Shown: positions 1-8,940, numbered from the stretch's first letter. The stretch is DNA of 64,000 nt from Halotalea alkalilenta DSM 17697 (GCF_000621205.1 NZ_KK211226.1:262722-326721); one strand, 5' to 3'. Numbers and translations: made by a program. The notes: a model not told the origin generated them from the sequence alone.

Positions 1-2
1 CA

Positions 3-1121
3 GACCTAATCGAAACCCCCGTGCTTTTATTGGATCGCGACCGCTTGGACGGCAATATCCTGCGCATGCGAAACAAGCTGATGCCGTTCGACGTGACGCT
101 GCGTCCACATGTCAAAACCAACAAATGCCTAGAAGTCACCGAGCGCCTGTTTGCTGGCGAACGAGGCCCCATCACAGTTTCTACACTGCGTGAGGCGGAC
201 TTTTTCTTGGCTGAGGGCTTCACCGACATCTTGTACGGCGTTGGTATCTCTCCCAATAAGTTCGCTCATGCCGCCCGCTTGATAGAGCAAGGGGCGGAGT
301 TGAAGCTGGTGCTGGACAATCTCGAAAGCGCTCGCCTATTGGCTGAGTTTGCCTGTAATAGCGGGCAGGTCTTCGAAGTACTTCTCGAGATCGACTGCGA
401 CGGACATCGCTCAGGCATCGCCCCGCAGTCGACGCTACTGGTCGAGATCGCCCACTTGCTCAGTAACGCAGGAGTCCGGGTCAGCGGTGTCATGACCCAC
501 GCCGGAAACTCCTATGACAGCCGATCGATCGCCGAAATCGAGGCTTATGCACGTCAAGAGCGTGCAGCAGTGATCGAGGCCGCACGGCTGCTCAATGAGG
601 CTGGGTTCGAGCCATCGATCGTCAGCATAGGTTCCACTCCCACCGCGCTGTTCACTCAGGATTTGTCCGGCATCACCGAGGTTCGGGCCGGCGTGTTCGC
701 GTTCTTCGACCTGGTCATGGCTGGGCTTGGGGTGTGCGATGTGCAGGACATCGCTGTCTCGGTACTAACGACGGTCATTGGTCACCAGCCCGAGAAAGGC
801 TGGACCATCGTCGATGCCGGCTGGATGGCGCTGTCTCGCGACCGCGGTACCGCCAAACAGCGCGTGGACCAAGGATACGGCATCGTCTGCGACCTATCGG
901 GCCAGCCCTTGGGCGACCTGATCGTTACCGCGGCCAACCAGGAGCATGGAATCATTTCCTCGCGCTCGGGAAATCCCGAAATCATCCCAGAGCTGCCCGT
1001 TGGCACCCAGCTACGCATCCTGCCCAATCATGCCTGCGCTACCACCGCGCAGCACGCCGGCTATCACGTCCTGACCGAGGGGCGTCGCCTCGGCTACTGG
1101 CCCCGAATTTCGGGTTGGTAA
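3..1121 (+). CDS. D-serine dehydratase-like / D-threonine aldolase family PLP enzyme (5' end cut off by window)
   Basis: PLP-dependent fold-type III enzyme of the DSD1/D-threonine aldolase family, which cleaves or dehydrates D-3-hydroxy amino acids. The open frame continues to the left edge and already reads DLIETPVLLLD, the usual family N-terminus, so the true start lies just outside the window and the GTG at 21 is not it. The alanine-racemase-like barrel comes first, with the Schiff-base lysine in RPHVKTNK (codon at about 114). A C-terminal domain carries NHAC and QHAGYH, matching the histidine and cysteine metal site of D-serine dehydratase-like enzymes. It is followed by a symporter and RidA on the same strand. 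RidA removes the enamine/imine products of PLP dehydratases, which favours an ammonia-lyase (for example on D-threo-3-hydroxyaspartate or D-serine) over an aldolase. The substrate is inference. Confidence 0.85.
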   Translation, partial: DLIETPVLLLDRDRLDGNILRMRNKLMPFDVTLRPHVKTNKCLEVTERLFAGERGPITVSTLREADFFLAEGFTDILYGVGISPNKFAHAARLIEQGAELKLVLDNLESARLLAEFACNSGQVFEVLLEIDCDGHRSGIAPQSTLLVEIAHLLSNAGVRVSGVMTHAGNSYDSRSIAEIEAYARQERAAVIEAARLLNEAGFEPSIVSIGSTPTALFTQDLSGITEVRAGVFAFFDLVMAGLGVCDVQDIAVSVLTTVIGHQPEKGWTIVDAGWMALSRDRGTAKQRVDQGYGIVCDLSGQPLGDLIVTAANQEHGIISSRSGNPEIIPELPVGTQLRILPNHACATTAQHAGYHVLTEGRRLGYWPRISGW

Positions 1122-1179
1122 ATATCGGTTCATTTCAACTACCGCCTACTAAATCCACAACATCAAAGGCGCATCTTTC

Positions 1180-2472
1180 ATGATGAAGAATCTCTCCGTC
1201 TGGATCCTGATCGGGATGATCCTGGGGGCCGTCACTGGCGCGGTCCTGAATGCCAACTTGAATGAGGCCACGGCCCATATAGTGGTGTCACAATATTTGT
1301 CGATACTGACGGACCTGTTCCTGCGAGCGATCAAGATGATCATTGCGCCGCTGGTGTTTTGCGGCCTGGTATCGGGCGTCGCCAACATGCAGGACCCCCA
1401 GGCCATCGGCCGCATGGGGATGCGTTCCTTGGCCTGGTTTTTCTGCGCCTCGGTGGTTTCGCTACTGATTGGCATCCTGGCTTGCAACCTCTTGAATCTG
1501 GGCGGGCAGATGGCGGCGCACCTGCCTGCGGCCACTGAAAGTTCAGGCATCGACGTCGCGCCGTTCAATCTGAAGGGCTTCATTACCAATATCGTTCCGC
1601 AAAGTGTGGTCGATGCCATGGCCAGCAACGAAATCTTGCAGATAGTGCTGTTCGCACTCCTGTTCGGCGTTGCCACCGCAGCGGCAGGCGGGTCGGTGAA
1701 GAGGCGGATACTGGAACTGACCGATGCGATCTTCGACATCATGTTGAAGCTGACCAGCTACGTCATGTGGCTGGCGCCGCTGGGCGTAGGGGCGGCATTG
1801 TGCTCGGTCATCACGACCCAAGGCCTGGGCGTCCTGGGTGTGTATGGCAAGCTGCTGGGCGGTTACTACCTGGCACTGGCCGTGCTCGCGCTGCTGTTGA
1901 TCGCGGTGGGTTGGCTGATTCTCGGGCCGCGGATCCTTCACTTGCTAAGGCTGATTCGCGACCCGCTGCTGATCGGTTTCTCGACCTCGAGCAGTGAAGC
2001 GACCTTCCCCAGGACTATCGAGCAATTGCAGCGCTTCGGCGTGCCGCGCCGGGTATCCGGGTTCGTACTGCCGCTGGGTTACTCGTTCAACCTCGACGGC
2101 GCCATGCTCTATCAGGCGTTTGCGGTCATCTTCATCGCCCAGGCTTTTCATATAGAAATGACGCTTGCCCAACAGGTCGGGGTGCTGCTGGTGATGTTAC
2201 TGACCAGCAAGGGAATGGCAGGTGTACCGCGCGCATCTCTGGTAGTGGTCGCCGCTTCATTGCCTTCGCTGGGGCTTCCGGTATCGGGCATGTTACTGCT
2301 GCTGGGTATAGATCCGTTTTTCGATATGGGGCGCACGGCGATCAACGTGCTGGGAAACAGCATTGCCACTGCCTCGGTGTCCAAATGGGAAGGCGAGGCC
2401 GAGGCCATCCAACCAGCGGTAACCGCAAGTGGATCATCAAGCGCCAGCGGCGCCCCCTTGTCCAACTCTTGA
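1180..2472 (+). CDS. Dicarboxylate/amino acid:cation symporter (DAACS family)
   Basis: Inner-membrane secondary transporter of the GltP/DctA family, 430 residues, close to the usual length. It imports acidic amino acids or C4-dicarboxylates with Na+ or H+. Visible hallmarks are the serine-rich hairpin HP1 (STSSSEATFP), the TM7 motif FNLDGAMLY, and the HP2 motif SKGMAGVPRASL. Many hydrophobic segments are spread over the length. There are two adjacent ATG codons (1180 and 1183); AAAGG at about 1165 is the nearest ribosome-binding-like sequence. It lies 58 bp after the PLP enzyme and 13 bp before RidA, so it is probably co-transcribed and brings in that enzyme's substrate. An acidic substrate such as 3-hydroxyaspartate or D-aspartate would fit both genes; this is inferred. 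Confidence 0.9.
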   Translation: MMKNLSVWILIGMILGAVTGAVLNANLNEATAHIVVSQYLSILTDLFLRAIKMIIAPLVFCGLVSGVANMQDPQAIGRMGMRSLAWFFCASVVSLLIGILACNLLNLGGQMAAHLPAATESSGIDVAPFNLKGFITNIVPQSVVDAMASNEILQIVLFALLFGVATAAAGGSVKRRILELTDAIFDIMLKLTSYVMWLAPLGVGAALCSVITTQGLGVLGVYGKLLGGYYLALAVLALLLIAVGWLILGPRILHLLRLIRDPLLIGFSTSSSEATFPRTIEQLQRFGVPRRVSGFVLPLGYSFNLDGAMLYQAFAVIFIAQAFHIEMTLAQQVGVLLVMLLTSKGMAGVPRASLVVVAASLPSLGLPVSGMLLLLGIDPFFDMGRTAINVLGNSIATASVSKWEGEAEAIQPAVTASGSSSASGAPLSNS

Positions 2473-2485
2473 TCGGAGCACGTCA

Positions 2486-2884
2486 ATGCAAACCGTCACA
2501 TCACCACATCTGCCTACGCCGGGCGGTCATTACTCGCAGGGCGTAGTAGCGGGCAACTTGCTGTTCGTGTCCGGACAGCTGCCGTTCGATCCGCAGTCGA
2601 ACACTTTTCCCGACGGCATCGAGGCCCAGTTCGTCCAGGCCATGGCCAATGTCGAGGCGGTGCTAAGCGCTGGCGATGCAACCCTGGCGAATCTGGTGAA
2701 CGTGCAGGTATTCATCTCCGATGTGGCGCACTGGCCAACCGTGAATACCCATTACGCGAAGCTCTTGGGCGCTCACCGACCGGCGCGCGCGATCATTCCA
2801 TGTGGCGAGCTTCATTACGGAGCGTTGGTGGAAATCACCGCCGTTGCTGAACTCGTCAATCCTGGACAGGAATCCCTGAGATGA
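2486..2884 (+). CDS. RidA family enamine/imine deaminase
   Basis: 132-residue YjgF/YER057c/UK114 protein that hydrolyses reactive enamine/imine intermediates (2-aminoacrylate type) released by PLP-dependent dehydratases. The conserved arginine lies in HRPARAII, followed by GALVEITAVAEL with the family glutamate; FVSGQLPF near the N-terminus is also typical. The start at 2486 is chosen because GGAG lies about 9 bases upstream and MQTVTSPHLPTPGG aligns with RidA N-termini; an upstream in-frame ATG at 2429 would overlap the symporter. Its stop overlaps the ATG of the next gene (ATGA), so the two are translationally coupled. Its presence supports a deaminating reaction for the first gene. Confidence 0.9.
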   Translation: MQTVTSPHLPTPGGHYSQGVVAGNLLFVSGQLPFDPQSNTFPDGIEAQFVQAMANVEAVLSAGDATLANLVNVQVFISDVAHWPTVNTHYAKLLGAHRPARAIIPCGELHYGALVEITAVAELVNPGQESLR

Positions 2885-3561
2885 CCTCGAACTCCACGGC
2901 AAACCTGCGGCCTACCCGACCCAGCGCTCCGATCGAGCTGGTGCTGTTCGATCTGCTGACCGCCTTGCTGGACTCATGGACACTGTGGAATTCAGTGGCC
3001 GGTTCAGAGCACATGGGTCGTACATGGCGCATGGCGTACCTGAAGGCGACCTACGGCTGCGGAAGCTATCGGCCTTATGAACAATTGGTCGCAGAGGCGG
3101 CGATCGAAGTCGGGCTCGGTCGCCAAGCCGCTGCCGAGCTCGAAGCACGCTGGAGCGAGTTACAGCCCTGGGCCGAAGCCAAGGCGGTGCTGGCTGCACT
3201 CAAGCCGCACTACAAGCTGGGTGTCGTGACCAACTGCTCGGAAAGGCTGGGCCATATCGCCGCGGACCTATTGGATGTGCCACTCGATGTGGTCGTCACC
3301 TCGGAAAAAGCGGGCTTCTACAAACCCGATCCCGCGCCTTATCGCCTGGCGCTGGAAATGCTCGGCGTCGCACCGGCCAATGCAGTGTTCGTAGCCGGTT
3401 CCGCCTATGACCTCTTCGGCACCGAGAAGGTCGGGCTACCCACCATATGGCACAATCGCATCGGTTTGACCGCACCTCCGGGAGCTCCCGCGCCCCTGCT
3501 CACAAGGCCCACGCTGGAGAGCTTGCCGGCGGACTTGTCGAGCATCCCAGTGGTGGCATGA
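2881..3561 (+). CDS. HAD-superfamily hydrolase, L-2-haloacid dehalogenase type
   Basis: 226-residue haloacid-dehalogenase-like hydrolase. Motif I is FDLLTALLDSW with the nucleophilic aspartate, motif II is VVTNCSERLG, motif III lysine is in SEKAGFYKPDP, and motif IV is VAGSAYDLFGTEKVG. This layout matches class-I haloacid dehalogenases rather than phosphoglycolate phosphatases, because motif I has no DxD. It starts inside the end of ridA (4-base overlap) and is the last gene of the plus-strand operon. The substrate is unknown. It may clean up a halo- or hydroxy-acid analogue or act as a small phosphatase in D-amino-acid use; neither can be decided here. Confidence 0.85.
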   Translation: MTSNSTANLRPTRPSAPIELVLFDLLTALLDSWTLWNSVAGSEHMGRTWRMAYLKATYGCGSYRPYEQLVAEAAIEVGLGRQAAAELEARWSELQPWAEAKAVLAALKPHYKLGVVTNCSERLGHIAADLLDVPLDVVVTSEKAGFYKPDPAPYRLALEMLGVAPANAVFVAGSAYDLFGTEKVGLPTIWHNRIGLTAPPGAPAPLLTRPTLESLPADLSSIPVVA

Positions 3562-3585
3562 AGGAGGCTCGTGCCCGAAGGCGAT

Positions 3586-3609
3586 CCGCGGCTCACACCG
3601 ACGCCGCGG
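3586..3609. terminator. GC-rich hairpin between convergent genes
   Basis: A 7-bp perfect stem (CCGCGGC / GCCGCGG, 3586-3592 and 3603-3609) with a 10-base loop lies between the end of the HAD gene and the end of the permease gene. There is no clear T-run on either side, so terminator function is a weak inference. Confidence 0.3.
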
Positions 3610-3629
3610 CGCTCGAGGCACTGCCTGCT

Positions 3630-4514
3630 TCAGCGCTCTTCGCTGCGGGCGTCGAGCGCGTCGCGCAGGCCATCGCCGACGAAGTTGAAACTGGTCACCG
3701 CCAAGGCGATCGCGATGCCGGGTACGATCGCAAGCCAGGGTGCCGAACCAAGGTACTGCTGGGCACTGTTGAGCATGTTGCCCCAGCTCGGCAGCGGCGG
3801 CTGGATGCCGTAGCCGAGGAAGCTGATGTAGGCCTCGAGCAGGATCGCCTGGGCGACGGTGAGGGTGGCGGCGACGATGATCGGGCCGATCGCGTTGGGC
3901 AGCAGTTCGCGGCCGATGATGCGCAGATGAGAGCTACCGAGCAGCCGGGCGGCGAGCACGAAGTCGCGCTCACGCAGCGAGCGGGTCTCGGCCTCGACGA
4001 TCCGCGCGATCTCCATCCAACTGGTGGCGGCGATGATCAGCGTGATCGCCAGCGGGCTGGGTTCAGTGAAAGCGGCCAGCACCAGCACCAGGAACACGCT
4101 GGGAAAGGCCAGGAAGGCATCGACGATACGCATAAGCGTTGCGCCCACCCAGCCACGCAGGTATCCGGCGACCAGCCCTACCGTGGCTCCGAGCGCGACG
4201 CTGACCAGCATCGCCGAGAAGCCGACCATCAGCGATACCCGCCCGGCCATCAGCAGCCTGGCGGCAAGGTCTCGCCCGAGCGGGTCGGTGCCGAAGAAGT
4301 GCAGCCCGGTGAAGGGCGGGGCGAAGCGTTTACGAATGTCGATCGAAAGCTGATCGTATGGCAAAAGCCAAGGCCCCACCACGCAGGCCAGCACCAGTAG
4401 CAGCAGGGTCACGACACCGAACAGCGCGAGGCGATGGCGCAGGAAACGGCGCACGACACGATTGCGCGGCGGTGAGGGATCGGCGACGAGTACCACCGAG
4501 TGGGACGTAGTCAT
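3630..4514 (-). CDS. Peptide/nickel-type ABC transporter permease (DppC-like)
   Basis: 294-residue inner-membrane permease of the DppC/OppC family. A first membrane segment (about residues 25-50) is followed by a periplasmic stretch with FFGTDPLGRDLAARLL, the DppC-type motif, then further membrane spans and an EAA loop (REDFVLAARLLGSS area). AGGAG lies 9 bases upstream of the ATG. It lies 13 bp behind the DppB-like gene and forms the third-membrane-component end of an operon running FAD oxidase, binding protein, permease, permease. No ATP-binding subunit follows; the next gene on this side is convergent. Confidence 0.9.
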   Translation of the reverse strand: MTTSHSVVLVADPSPPRNRVVRRFLRHRLALFGVVTLLLLVLACVVGPWLLPYDQLSIDIRKRFAPPFTGLHFFGTDPLGRDLAARLLMAGRVSLMVGFSAMLVSVALGATVGLVAGYLRGWVGATLMRIVDAFLAFPSVFLVLVLAAFTEPSPLAITLIIAATSWMEIARIVEAETRSLRERDFVLAARLLGSSHLRIIGRELLPNAIGPIIVAATLTVAQAILLEAYISFLGYGIQPPLPSWGNMLNSAQQYLGSAPWLAIVPGIAIALAVTSFNFVGDGLRDALDARSEER

Positions 4515-4527
4515 GGGTCGCTCTCCT

Positions 4528-5478
4528 TCAACTGATCCGGATCCGGGGGTCGACCACCGCTACCAGCAGGTCGGCGAGCAGGTTGCCGAGCAGCACCAGC
4601 ACGGCGCTGAACATCAGGATGCCCATGATCACCGGATAGTCGTTGTAGCCGAGGCTATCGAGGAACAGCCTGCCCATGCCGGGCCAGGTGAACACGGTCT
4701 CGGTGACCAGTGCGCCGCCCAGCAGGGTGGGCAGCTGCAGGCCGGCGAGGGTGATCATCGGCAGCAGTGCGTTGCGAATCACATGATCGCGCAGCACCCG
4801 CCAGTCGGAGAGCCCTTTGGCCTGCGCGGTGCGGACGAAATCCTCGCCGATCACATCCAGGGTCGATGAGCGCATGTAGCGGCTCCAGATCGCGACGTTG
4901 ACCAGTGCCAGCACCAGGGTCGGCAGCACCAGATGGCTGGCGTAGTCGCTAAGCGATTGATCGCCGATGGTGTACATGTTGCCGGCGGGCAGCCAGCCTA
5001 GCTCGAGGGAGAACACGTAGATCGCCACCAGGCCGAACCAGAAGGTCGGGATCGACAGCGCGATCATCGCCCCGATCGTGGCCAGGTAGTCGAACACCGA
5101 GTAGCGCCTGATCGCCCCGAGCACCCCGACCCAGCCACCGATCACCACCGACACCAGGGTCGAGCTGCCCATCAGCAGAAGCGTCGCCGGCAGATGCCCG
5201 CCGATCACCTCGAGCACCGGCCGGCCATCGCGGAACGAGTTGCCCCAATCGCCGCCGAGCAGACGGCCGAACCAGTCCAGGTACTGCACCGGCAGCGGCC
5301 GGTCGAGCCCCATCTGGGCGGCGATGCGATCGAGCTCCGCCTGGCTCATCCCCGGGCTCAGCGAGAACTGCGAAAGCGGCCCGCCCGGGGCGAGGTTGAG
5401 GACGAAGAAGCCGATCACCGATACCAGCACCAGGATGATCAGGCTCTGCACGAATCGTTGGATCAAAAATCGCGTCAT
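4528..5478 (-). CDS. Peptide/nickel-type ABC transporter permease (DppB-like)
   Basis: 316-residue inner-membrane permease of the DppB/OppB family. The N-terminal span ends in FFVLNLAPGGPLSQF, the DppB hallmark LxPGDP-like segment, and the EAA loop appears as RTAQAKGLSDWRVLRDHVIRN. It pairs with the DppC-like permease to form the translocation channel. It lies 49 bp downstream of the binding-protein gene and 13 bp upstream of the second permease, so all three are almost certainly co-transcribed. The cluster has no ATPase genes of its own. Confidence 0.9.
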   Translation of the reverse strand: MTRFLIQRFVQSLIILVLVSVIGFFVLNLAPGGPLSQFSLSPGMSQAELDRIAAQMGLDRPLPVQYLDWFGRLLGGDWGNSFRDGRPVLEVIGGHLPATLLLMGSSTLVSVVIGGWVGVLGAIRRYSVFDYLATIGAMIALSIPTFWFGLVAIYVFSLELGWLPAGNMYTIGDQSLSDYASHLVLPTLVLALVNVAIWSRYMRSSTLDVIGEDFVRTAQAKGLSDWRVLRDHVIRNALLPMITLAGLQLPTLLGGALVTETVFTWPGMGRLFLDSLGYNDYPVIMGILMFSAVLVLLGNLLADLLVAVVDPRIRIS

Positions 5479-5527
5479 GGCGGTCGCTCCGTACGAATGT
5501 GAGAAGGCCCTGGTTCAGAACCAGCGC

Positions 5528-7207
5528 TCAGCTCCAGCGCCATGCCTTGACGTTCCACGACTCGATGCGCAGGTTGACGTTGTTTTCGAATCCCTCGAGC
5601 CCTTCGCGATGACCGCGCAGGTTGGTGTACTGGAACAGCGGCAGCATCGGCAGCTCGTCGCGGATCAGCTCCTGGAGGCGCAGGTAGATCGGCAGGCGCT
5701 GCTCGGGGTCCTGGTTGGCGCCGCCATCGGCCAGCAGCTGGTCGGCCTCTTCATTGGCGAACTGGAAGCAGTTCTGCCCCGCTCCCCCCTGGGCGGCTAT
5801 CGCCCTGGAGCCGAAATAGTCGCTGACGTCAGGATCGGCACCGGTGAGGAAGTTGATCCCGACCACCACGCTGTCGAACTGCGACGTCGTCCAGTATTCG
5901 CCCCACATCACCGCCGGCGGCAGGTTGGAGATGCTCATCTCGACGCCGATCTCACGCCAGGTCTGCTGGATGAACTGCTGCACCTGCTCGCGCACCTGGT
6001 TGCCGGCGGTGGTCGAGTTGGTGAAAGAGAGGCGCACCCCATCCTTGGCGCGAATGCCATCGCCGCCGCGCTCCCAACCGGCCTCGTCGAGCAGCTGGTT
6101 GGCGGCATCGAGGTCGAAGCGCTGCTCCGGCAGCTCGGCGTTGTAGTAGCGCGACTGCTGCGGCATGTAGCTCTCGGTGGCGGTCGGCAGCCCGTAATAG
6201 AGCGCATCGATGATCGATGCCTTGTCGATCGCCAGGTACAGCGCCTGGCGCACTTTGGGGTCCTGGAACTGCGGCCGGCCGAGGTTCAGCGCCACCGACT
6301 CGATGGTCGCGGCAGGCAGCTCGAGCAGCGTACGCCCGCTGATATTCTTGGCTTCCTCGTAATGATCCGGGGTGATGCCCTGAAGCCCGGTGAAGTCGAT
6401 GTCGCCGGTCTTGTACTGGGTGTAGAGCACGTTGAGGTCGGGCACGTACTTGAACACCGCCTGCTCGATCACCGCGGGCGTATCGAAGTAGTCCGGGTTG
6501 CGCCTGAGGCTGATATGGTCGCCGGCCACGCGCGCATCCCACTGGTAGGCGCCGGTGCCCACCGGGGCATTGTTGAACGGGGCACTGTTGGGATCCTCCA
6601 CCTCGCCGAGCAGATGCTTCGGCACGATGAAAGTCGAGCTCAACAGCGCCGCATAGGAGGCATAGGCACGCTCCATCCTCCAACCGATCTCGGTGGGCGA
6701 GATCACCTCGATGTCGCGCACCAGCTCGTGGCCCTGGCGGCGGGAGGCGCGAAAGCTTGGGTTGTTGATCAGATCGATGGTGAACTTGACGTCGTCCGCG
6801 GTGAACGGGGTGCCGTCATGCCAGGTCACGCCCTCGCGCAGCTTGATCCGCCAGTGCAGGCCATCGCTCGAGATGCCGCCGTTGGCGACGCTCGGCACCT
6901 CGGCCGCCAGCGCCGGGATGAAGTTGCCATCCGGCGCGATCCTGAACAGCGGATCGAACAGGTTCCAGTGGATACCCTCGTCAACCTCGATATGGGGCAT
7001 CAGTGGGTTCATCACCGTCGGCTCCTGGGAGAAGGCGATGATCACCCGCTGCTGGTTGCTTTGCGCCATCACCTGGCCGCCACGGCTCCAGGGCAGCATC
7101 ATTCCGGCCGCGCCGGCGAGCGCAAGACCGAGCGCCTGGCGCCGGGTCGGATGGGTGAAAATGTCGAACGAACCGCGATGCTGGTTGTGCTTGTTATGGT
7201 CGGTCAT
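5528..7207 (-). CDS. Peptide/opine-type ABC transporter substrate-binding protein, Tat-exported
   Basis: 559-residue family-5 extracellular solute-binding protein (DppA/OppA fold). The N-terminus carries TRRQALGLALAGAAG (twin arginine at residues 22-23, then a hydrophobic stretch), a Tat-type signal, so export in folded form is likely. The body has family-5 features: GLHWRIKLREGVTWHDGTPF and a C-terminal PMLPLFQY segment. AGGAG lies 6 bases upstream of the ATG. It lies 47 bp after an FAD oxidase gene and 49 bp before the permeases. The neighbourhood suggests import of an amino-acid-like or opine-like compound that the oxidases then attack; the ligand is not known. Confidence 0.9.
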   Translation of the reverse strand: MTDHNKHNQHRGSFDIFTHPTRRQALGLALAGAAGMMLPWSRGGQVMAQSNQQRVIIAFSQEPTVMNPLMPHIEVDEGIHWNLFDPLFRIAPDGNFIPALAAEVPSVANGGISSDGLHWRIKLREGVTWHDGTPFTADDVKFTIDLINNPSFRASRRQGHELVRDIEVISPTEIGWRMERAYASYAALLSSTFIVPKHLLGEVEDPNSAPFNNAPVGTGAYQWDARVAGDHISLRRNPDYFDTPAVIEQAVFKYVPDLNVLYTQYKTGDIDFTGLQGITPDHYEEAKNISGRTLLELPAATIESVALNLGRPQFQDPKVRQALYLAIDKASIIDALYYGLPTATESYMPQQSRYYNAELPEQRFDLDAANQLLDEAGWERGGDGIRAKDGVRLSFTNSTTAGNQVREQVQQFIQQTWREIGVEMSISNLPPAVMWGEYWTTSQFDSVVVGINFLTGADPDVSDYFGSRAIAAQGGAGQNCFQFANEEADQLLADGGANQDPEQRLPIYLRLQELIRDELPMLPLFQYTNLRGHREGLEGFENNVNLRIESWNVKAWRWS

Positions 7208-7254
7208 TCTCTACTCCTGGGCCGGGCCTTGGCCCGGCGGGATCGTGGGGGGGA

Positions 7255-8589
7255 TCAAAAGCCGCCGATGGGCTCCGGGCGGGAGCCGTCACTGAAGCGG
7301 GAGAAGCGAAACGGACTCGGGTCGACCAGAGGCGTCGCACCGACGACCAGGTCGGCGACCAAGCGCCCGGCACCGGGCCCGATGCCGAAGCCATGGCCGG
7401 AGAAGCCGGTGGCGATGTGCAGCCCGGGGACGTCATCCACCGGCGAGATCACCGGCACGGCATCAGGGGTGACATCGATACAGCCAGCCCAGCGCTGCGC
7501 CACCTGGGCACGACCGAACAGCGGGAAAGCCTCTACCAGCCGCGAGAAGGCGCGATCGAGCTGGCGCTTGGAGGGGTGTGGGTCGAGCGTGCGGCAGTAT
7601 TCGAACGGACTGGCCTCGTCGAGCGCCCAGCGCCGGGGCAGGCGTAGCTCGTCGAGAAACCGCCAGCCCAGGCGCAGGCTGAGCGAGCGCCACTCCTGGC
7701 GCAGCGCGGCGCTGAAATCGCGGGCATAGCGAAATGAATCGGGCACGATGTCGGCGATGTTGGCATGGCCAGAAGCAACGCTATAGCCGCCATCGGCGCG
7801 CCGGCGCAGGGCGAAGTCCTCGCTCCAAAGCGCAGCCTCTGGGCCGCCTTCGAGCGGCGCGGTTCGCAGCACCGAATTGATCACCTTGAGCTGGGGCAAG
7901 CGCAGCCCGAGCGACGCGCAGAACAAGCCGGACCAGGCGCCTCCGGCGAGCACCACTGCATCGCAGCCGATTCGCCCGCGCTCGGTGACCACCGCGCCGA
8001 TCCGTCCAGCGGTTCGCTCGATGCCGCGTACCGCGCACTCCGTGAGCACCGCCGCACCGCGCTCGCGCGCACCCTCGGCGATCGCCGGTGCCGCCCACTG
8101 CGGTTCGGCGCGGCCATCGCCTGGGGTATAGAGCGCGCCTTCGAGCGCCATGCGATGGCCGCTCGGCAGCAGCCGATCGAGCTCACCGCCCGAGACCATC
8201 TTCGCGCCGACATCGAACGGCGCCAGCTGCGCGCAGGCGCGCTGGTGCTCGGCGTAGCGTTCGGCGTTCTCGCAGGCGAACAGGATACCGGCCCGGGTAT
8301 AGCCGGTAGCGCGTCCGAGCCGCGCATCGAGCCCGCGCCAGATCTCGATCGAGGAGGCCATCAGCGCCAGTTCGCGAGGATCGCGCCGCGAAATCCGCAC
8401 CCAGCCCCAGTTGCGGCTCGACTGCTCCTGCCCGATACCGCCTTTTTCGCACAGCGCCACCGAATGGCCCCGCTCGGCAAGCTCGAGCGCCGCACTCGCC
8501 CCGATGATGCCGCCCCCGATCACCACCACCTCGACATGCGAAGGGAGGGTCTCGTCACCATGAACCGTCGTCACCCTGGGACCAGGCAT
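7255..8589 (-). CDS. FAD-dependent oxidoreductase (DadA/glycine-oxidase type), paralogue 1
   Basis: 444-residue flavoprotein of the DAO family. The Rossmann motif GGGIIGASAALELAERG lies near residues 25-41, followed by SSRNWGWVRISRRD, typical of amine/opine oxidases that use FAD. The C-terminus has ATGFSGHGFGIGPGAGRL, the second flavin-contacting stretch. GGAGGAG just before the ATG supports the start. It is the first gene of the operon with the binding protein and permeases, and diverges from an IclR regulator across 351 bp. A second gene of the same kind (9734-11059) is clearly paralogous. It probably oxidises a secondary or D-amino compound; the substrate is unknown. Confidence 0.88.
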   Translation of the reverse strand: MPGPRVTTVHGDETLPSHVEVVVIGGGIIGASAALELAERGHSVALCEKGGIGQEQSSRNWGWVRISRRDPRELALMASSIEIWRGLDARLGRATGYTRAGILFACENAERYAEHQRACAQLAPFDVGAKMVSGGELDRLLPSGHRMALEGALYTPGDGRAEPQWAAPAIAEGARERGAAVLTECAVRGIERTAGRIGAVVTERGRIGCDAVVLAGGAWSGLFCASLGLRLPQLKVINSVLRTAPLEGGPEAALWSEDFALRRRADGGYSVASGHANIADIVPDSFRYARDFSAALRQEWRSLSLRLGWRFLDELRLPRRWALDEASPFEYCRTLDPHPSKRQLDRAFSRLVEAFPLFGRAQVAQRWAGCIDVTPDAVPVISPVDDVPGLHIATGFSGHGFGIGPGAGRLVADLVVGATPLVDPSPFRFSRFSDGSRPEPIGGF

Positions 8590-8940
8590 CTACTCCTCCC
8601 CCGCCGCGGTATGGCCGTTCGATACGGCAATTGCCCCCGCTCGCGGGCGGCAGCGAGTGATGCGCCGCGGCGAGCGGGCACAGCAACCAAGAGTGGATTC
8701 GATCATCGTCGTCATTGTCTGCGTCGCTGTTTCCGTTGTCGTTGTCGTTGGAAATCAGTTGGAAATCCGACCCGACCATGCGGGCCGGCTTGCATCCGAT
8801 GCGTGACCCGATGCATCTTGCAAAATGCGCTCGAAACTCGGCCACCGCGCCGAGCATCCCCATGGCAAGGCCCGATCCGGCGATGCCTTGCGCGCTCCTC
8901 CTAGCGTCGAACCGCGACATCCACCGGGAGAACCCTCACC
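8590..8940. promoter_or_regulatory. Divergent promoter region with IclR-like half-sites
   Basis: 351 bp between the FAD oxidase (minus) and the iclR-type gene (plus). No gene is seen. Two direct copies of GTTGGAAATC (8747-8756 and 8758-8767) are spaced 11 bp apart, one DNA turn. Each contains TGGAAAT, the half-site of the E. coli IclR box. A GTTTCC motif lies about 20 bp upstream, and a GATGCATC palindrome lies at 8810-8817. These are plausible operator sequences for the adjacent IclR-family protein; binding is inferred. Confidence 0.45.

Noticed and set aside
5240-7729. 829-codon open frame on the plus strand
   Set aside because: It runs antisense through the binding protein and oxidase genes. 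Its translation is rich in Arg, His and Gly without any domain, as expected for a high-GC shadow frame.
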